7,241 bases of DNA from Clostridiales bacterium (GTDB lineage: Bacteria > Bacillota > Clostridia > Lachnospirales > Lachnospiraceae). The DNA lies in contig DYCJ01000130.1 of assembly GCA_019418195.1 (NCBI GenBank), positions 1 through 7,241 on the forward strand, read 5' to 3'. A program made the position numbers and the translations under genes. Below the pieces are notes generated by a model. The model made no database searches. It saw only the letters and a list, made by a program, of their open reading frames with translations, and was not told where the DNA came from. Shown here piece after piece: positions 5,676 to 7,241 of this stretch (position 1 is the stretch's first letter; every line of letters begins with the position of its first letter).

Positions 5676-7241
5676 CTACTCAAATTTCCTGTCATACAAA
5701 AGCGCCGCAATCAAAACCACAAAGCAGGACCCCGCATTATGCACCAGCGCCCCGGTGGTGGGAGTCAGCACTTCCATGAGCGACAGGATGATCGCCACGA
5801 AGTTAATGCACATGGACAGTGTAATGCTGGCTTTGATGGTCTTAACAGTGGCATTCGACAGCCGCTTCAGATACGGGATCTTTGAGATATCGTCGCTCAT
5901 CAGTGCAACGTCTGCCGCGTCTACTGCGATATCGCTTCCCATACTTCCCATTGCCACGCTCACATCCGCAGTCTTCAGTGCCGGCGCGTCGTTCACGCCG
6001 TCCCCGATCATGCAGACTTTGTGGTTTTCTTCCTGCAGTTTCTCAATGTTCTGCACCTTTTCTTCCGGCAGCAGCTCTGCCCGGACCTCGGAGATTCCCA
6101 CTTGCTTTGCAAAATAATCCGCCGTTTTCTGATGGTCACCGGTGAGCAGGACCGTGCGGGTATTCATATACGCAAGGTGGGAAACCATGTCCTTCGCTTC
6201 CGGACGCAGTACGTCGGACAGTGCGATGACGCCGATACATTTTCTGCTGTCTGCCACGAGGATGGAAGCTTTTCCCTGCGTTCTCAGCCGCTCCAGCGCA
6301 GACTTAACCCTGTCATCAGTTGAAACTCCGTTTTCCATAAGGAACTTCTCATTTCCGCAGATCAGCCTGCGGCCGGATACCTCCGCCATGATCCCTTTTC
6401 CGGCAGTCATTTTAAACTCGCCCGACTCCGTCAGCGGGACGTCCTTTTCCTTTGCATAAGCTGTGATCGCTTTTCCCAGAGGATGTTCGCTTCGCGCTTC
6501 GGCAGAGACGGTCAGAGAAAGCAGTTCCGTTTCGTTGATCTTTTCATCAAAGGAAATGATATCACTGACGTCCAGCCGCCCGTAAGTCAGAGTCCCTGTC
6601 TTGTCGAAAGCGATCGTGTCCACCTTTCCCATCTTTTCGAGGGCTTCGCCGGACTTAATGATTACGCCGTGTTTTGTCGCCTGTCCGATGGCTGCCATGA
6701 TTGCGGTGGGCGTTGCAAGCACCAGTGCACAGGGGCAGAACACTACCAGCACGGTCACTGCAGTCACAATATTTCCGCTGAACACATAGGCAAGAACCGC
6801 GATGAGCAGGGCGGCCGGCACCAGCCAGCTCGCCACTCTGTCGGCGATCCGCTGCATGGGAGCCTGTTTATTCTCCGCGTCCTGCACCATGCGGATCAGC
6901 TTCTGCAGGGAACTATTTTCTCCCACTTTGGTCGCGGAAATATCAATGGAACCGAAACAGTTGATCGTACCGCAGAAAACCTCTTCCGCCACGCCCTTAT
7001 CGACCGGCAGGGATTCCCCTGTCATGATGGACTGATCGACAGACGTCTCACCGCTTAAGATCGTTCCGTCAACGGGGATCGTCTCGCCGGGCAGGATACG
7101 CAGGATATCCCCCTGCCGGATCTCCTCCGCCGGTATCATTTCTTCTTTCCCGTCCTTTAGCCGCCGTCCCTTTGTCGGAGCAAGGCTGATCAGGTTTTTC
7201 AAACCCTTTTTGGCGCGGTTGGTCGTCGCTTCCTCTAAAAG
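5676..7241 (-). CDS. Heavy-metal P1B-type ATPase, N-terminus outside window
   Basis: The frame stays open to the window edge; 521 residues are visible, starting LLEEATTNRAKKG. The N-terminal part, with any metal-binding domain and the first membrane spans, is missing. In order, the following are seen: actuator domain with PGETIPVDG and TGES; the metal-site span VFCPCALVLATPTA (CPC codons 6729-6737); phosphorylation motif DKTGTLT (about 6585-6605); nucleotide-binding SEHPLGKA and GxG (TAGKGI); hinge TGDHQKTA and GDGVNDAP; and a last pair of spans with SMCINFVAIILS and ALVHNAGSCFVVL. All catalytic motifs are intact, so it should be an active metal exporter or importer in the membrane. The final-span motif HNAGS is not the Met/Ser pattern of copper pumps, pointing to divalent metals such as Zn, Cd or Mn. 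The substrate is inferred, not shown. Confidence 0.93.
   Translation of the reverse strand, partial: LLEEATTNRAKKGLKNLISLAPTKGRRLKDGKEEMIPAEEIRQGDILRILPGETIPVDGTILSGETSVDQSIMTGESLPVDKGVAEEVFCGTINCFGSIDISATKVGENSSLQKLIRMVQDAENKQAPMQRIADRVASWLVPAALLIAVLAYVFSGNIVTAVTVLVVFCPCALVLATPTAIMAAIGQATKHGVIIKSGEALEKMGKVDTIAFDKTGTLTYGRLDVSDIISFDEKINETELLSLTVSAEARSEHPLGKAITAYAKEKDVPLTESGEFKMTAGKGIMAEVSGRRLICGNEKFLMENGVSTDDRVKSALERLRTQGKASILVADSRKCIGVIALSDVLRPEAKDMVSHLAYMNTRTVLLTGDHQKTADYFAKQVGISEVRAELLPEEKVQNIEKLQEENHKVCMIGDGVNDAPALKTADVSVAMGSMGSDIAVDAADVALMSDDISKIPYLKRLSNATVKTIKASITLSMCINFVAIILSLMEVLTPTTGALVHNAGSCFVVLIAALLYDRKFE

Noticed and set aside
6483..7058. + strand open frame (191 codons) over the ATPase
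   Set aside because: It is a mirror frame of a well-conserved P-type ATPase, with no start signal and no protein-like motifs.

Overview
The window looks like chromosome from a gut-type Clostridia, most likely Lachnospiraceae. This rests on the gene content (RelB/DinJ antitoxin with a ParE-like toxin, paired LysR regulators, a flavodoxin lipoprotein with a DUF4405 membrane protein, an aldo/keto reductase with a ferredoxin tail), on strong AGGAGG-type ribosome binding sites, and on moderate GC content. The taxonomic call is inference.

Layout. Bases 1-142 hold a regulatory region. It contains a promoter-like element that points out of the window to the left, followed by the promoter of a type II toxin-antitoxin pair (149-783, + strand) whose genes overlap by 4 bases. 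A long hairpin (782-827) separates this pair from a convergent three-gene operon on the - strand (3598 down to 843): DUF4405 multi-pass membrane protein, flavodoxin/cyclophilin-like lipoprotein, and LysR regulator 1 with a GTG start. The first two genes are almost certainly translationally coupled. Divergent from this operon is LysR regulator 2 (3764-4666, +). Convergent to regulator 2 is the 3' remnant of a [4Fe-4S] aldo/keto reductase (4681-5571, -), which lacks its N-terminal catalytic part. A heavy-metal P1B-type ATPase (5676 to beyond 7241, -) enters from the right edge and is cut by the window end.

How the parts fit. The DUF4405 protein (histidine-rich, possibly heme-binding) and the lipid-anchored flavodoxin would place a small redox pair at the membrane. 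The two LysR paralogues, one inside the operon and one facing it, are the obvious candidate regulators, and aldo/keto reductases of this type often share such loci. The operon promoter carries two AGACAG boxes 11 bases apart, upstream of and over its -35. Nearly the same 40-bp element recurs at bases 1-40 in the same orientation, which suggests that an unseen gene to the left belongs to the same regulon. The locus also shows decay: the reductase has lost its front, and LysR 2 appears to lack one residue inside its helix-turn-helix. No tRNA, rRNA, CRISPR array or insertion sequence was seen. No wholly new system is demonstrated. The strongest lead is the duplicated operator/promoter together with the membrane redox operon.
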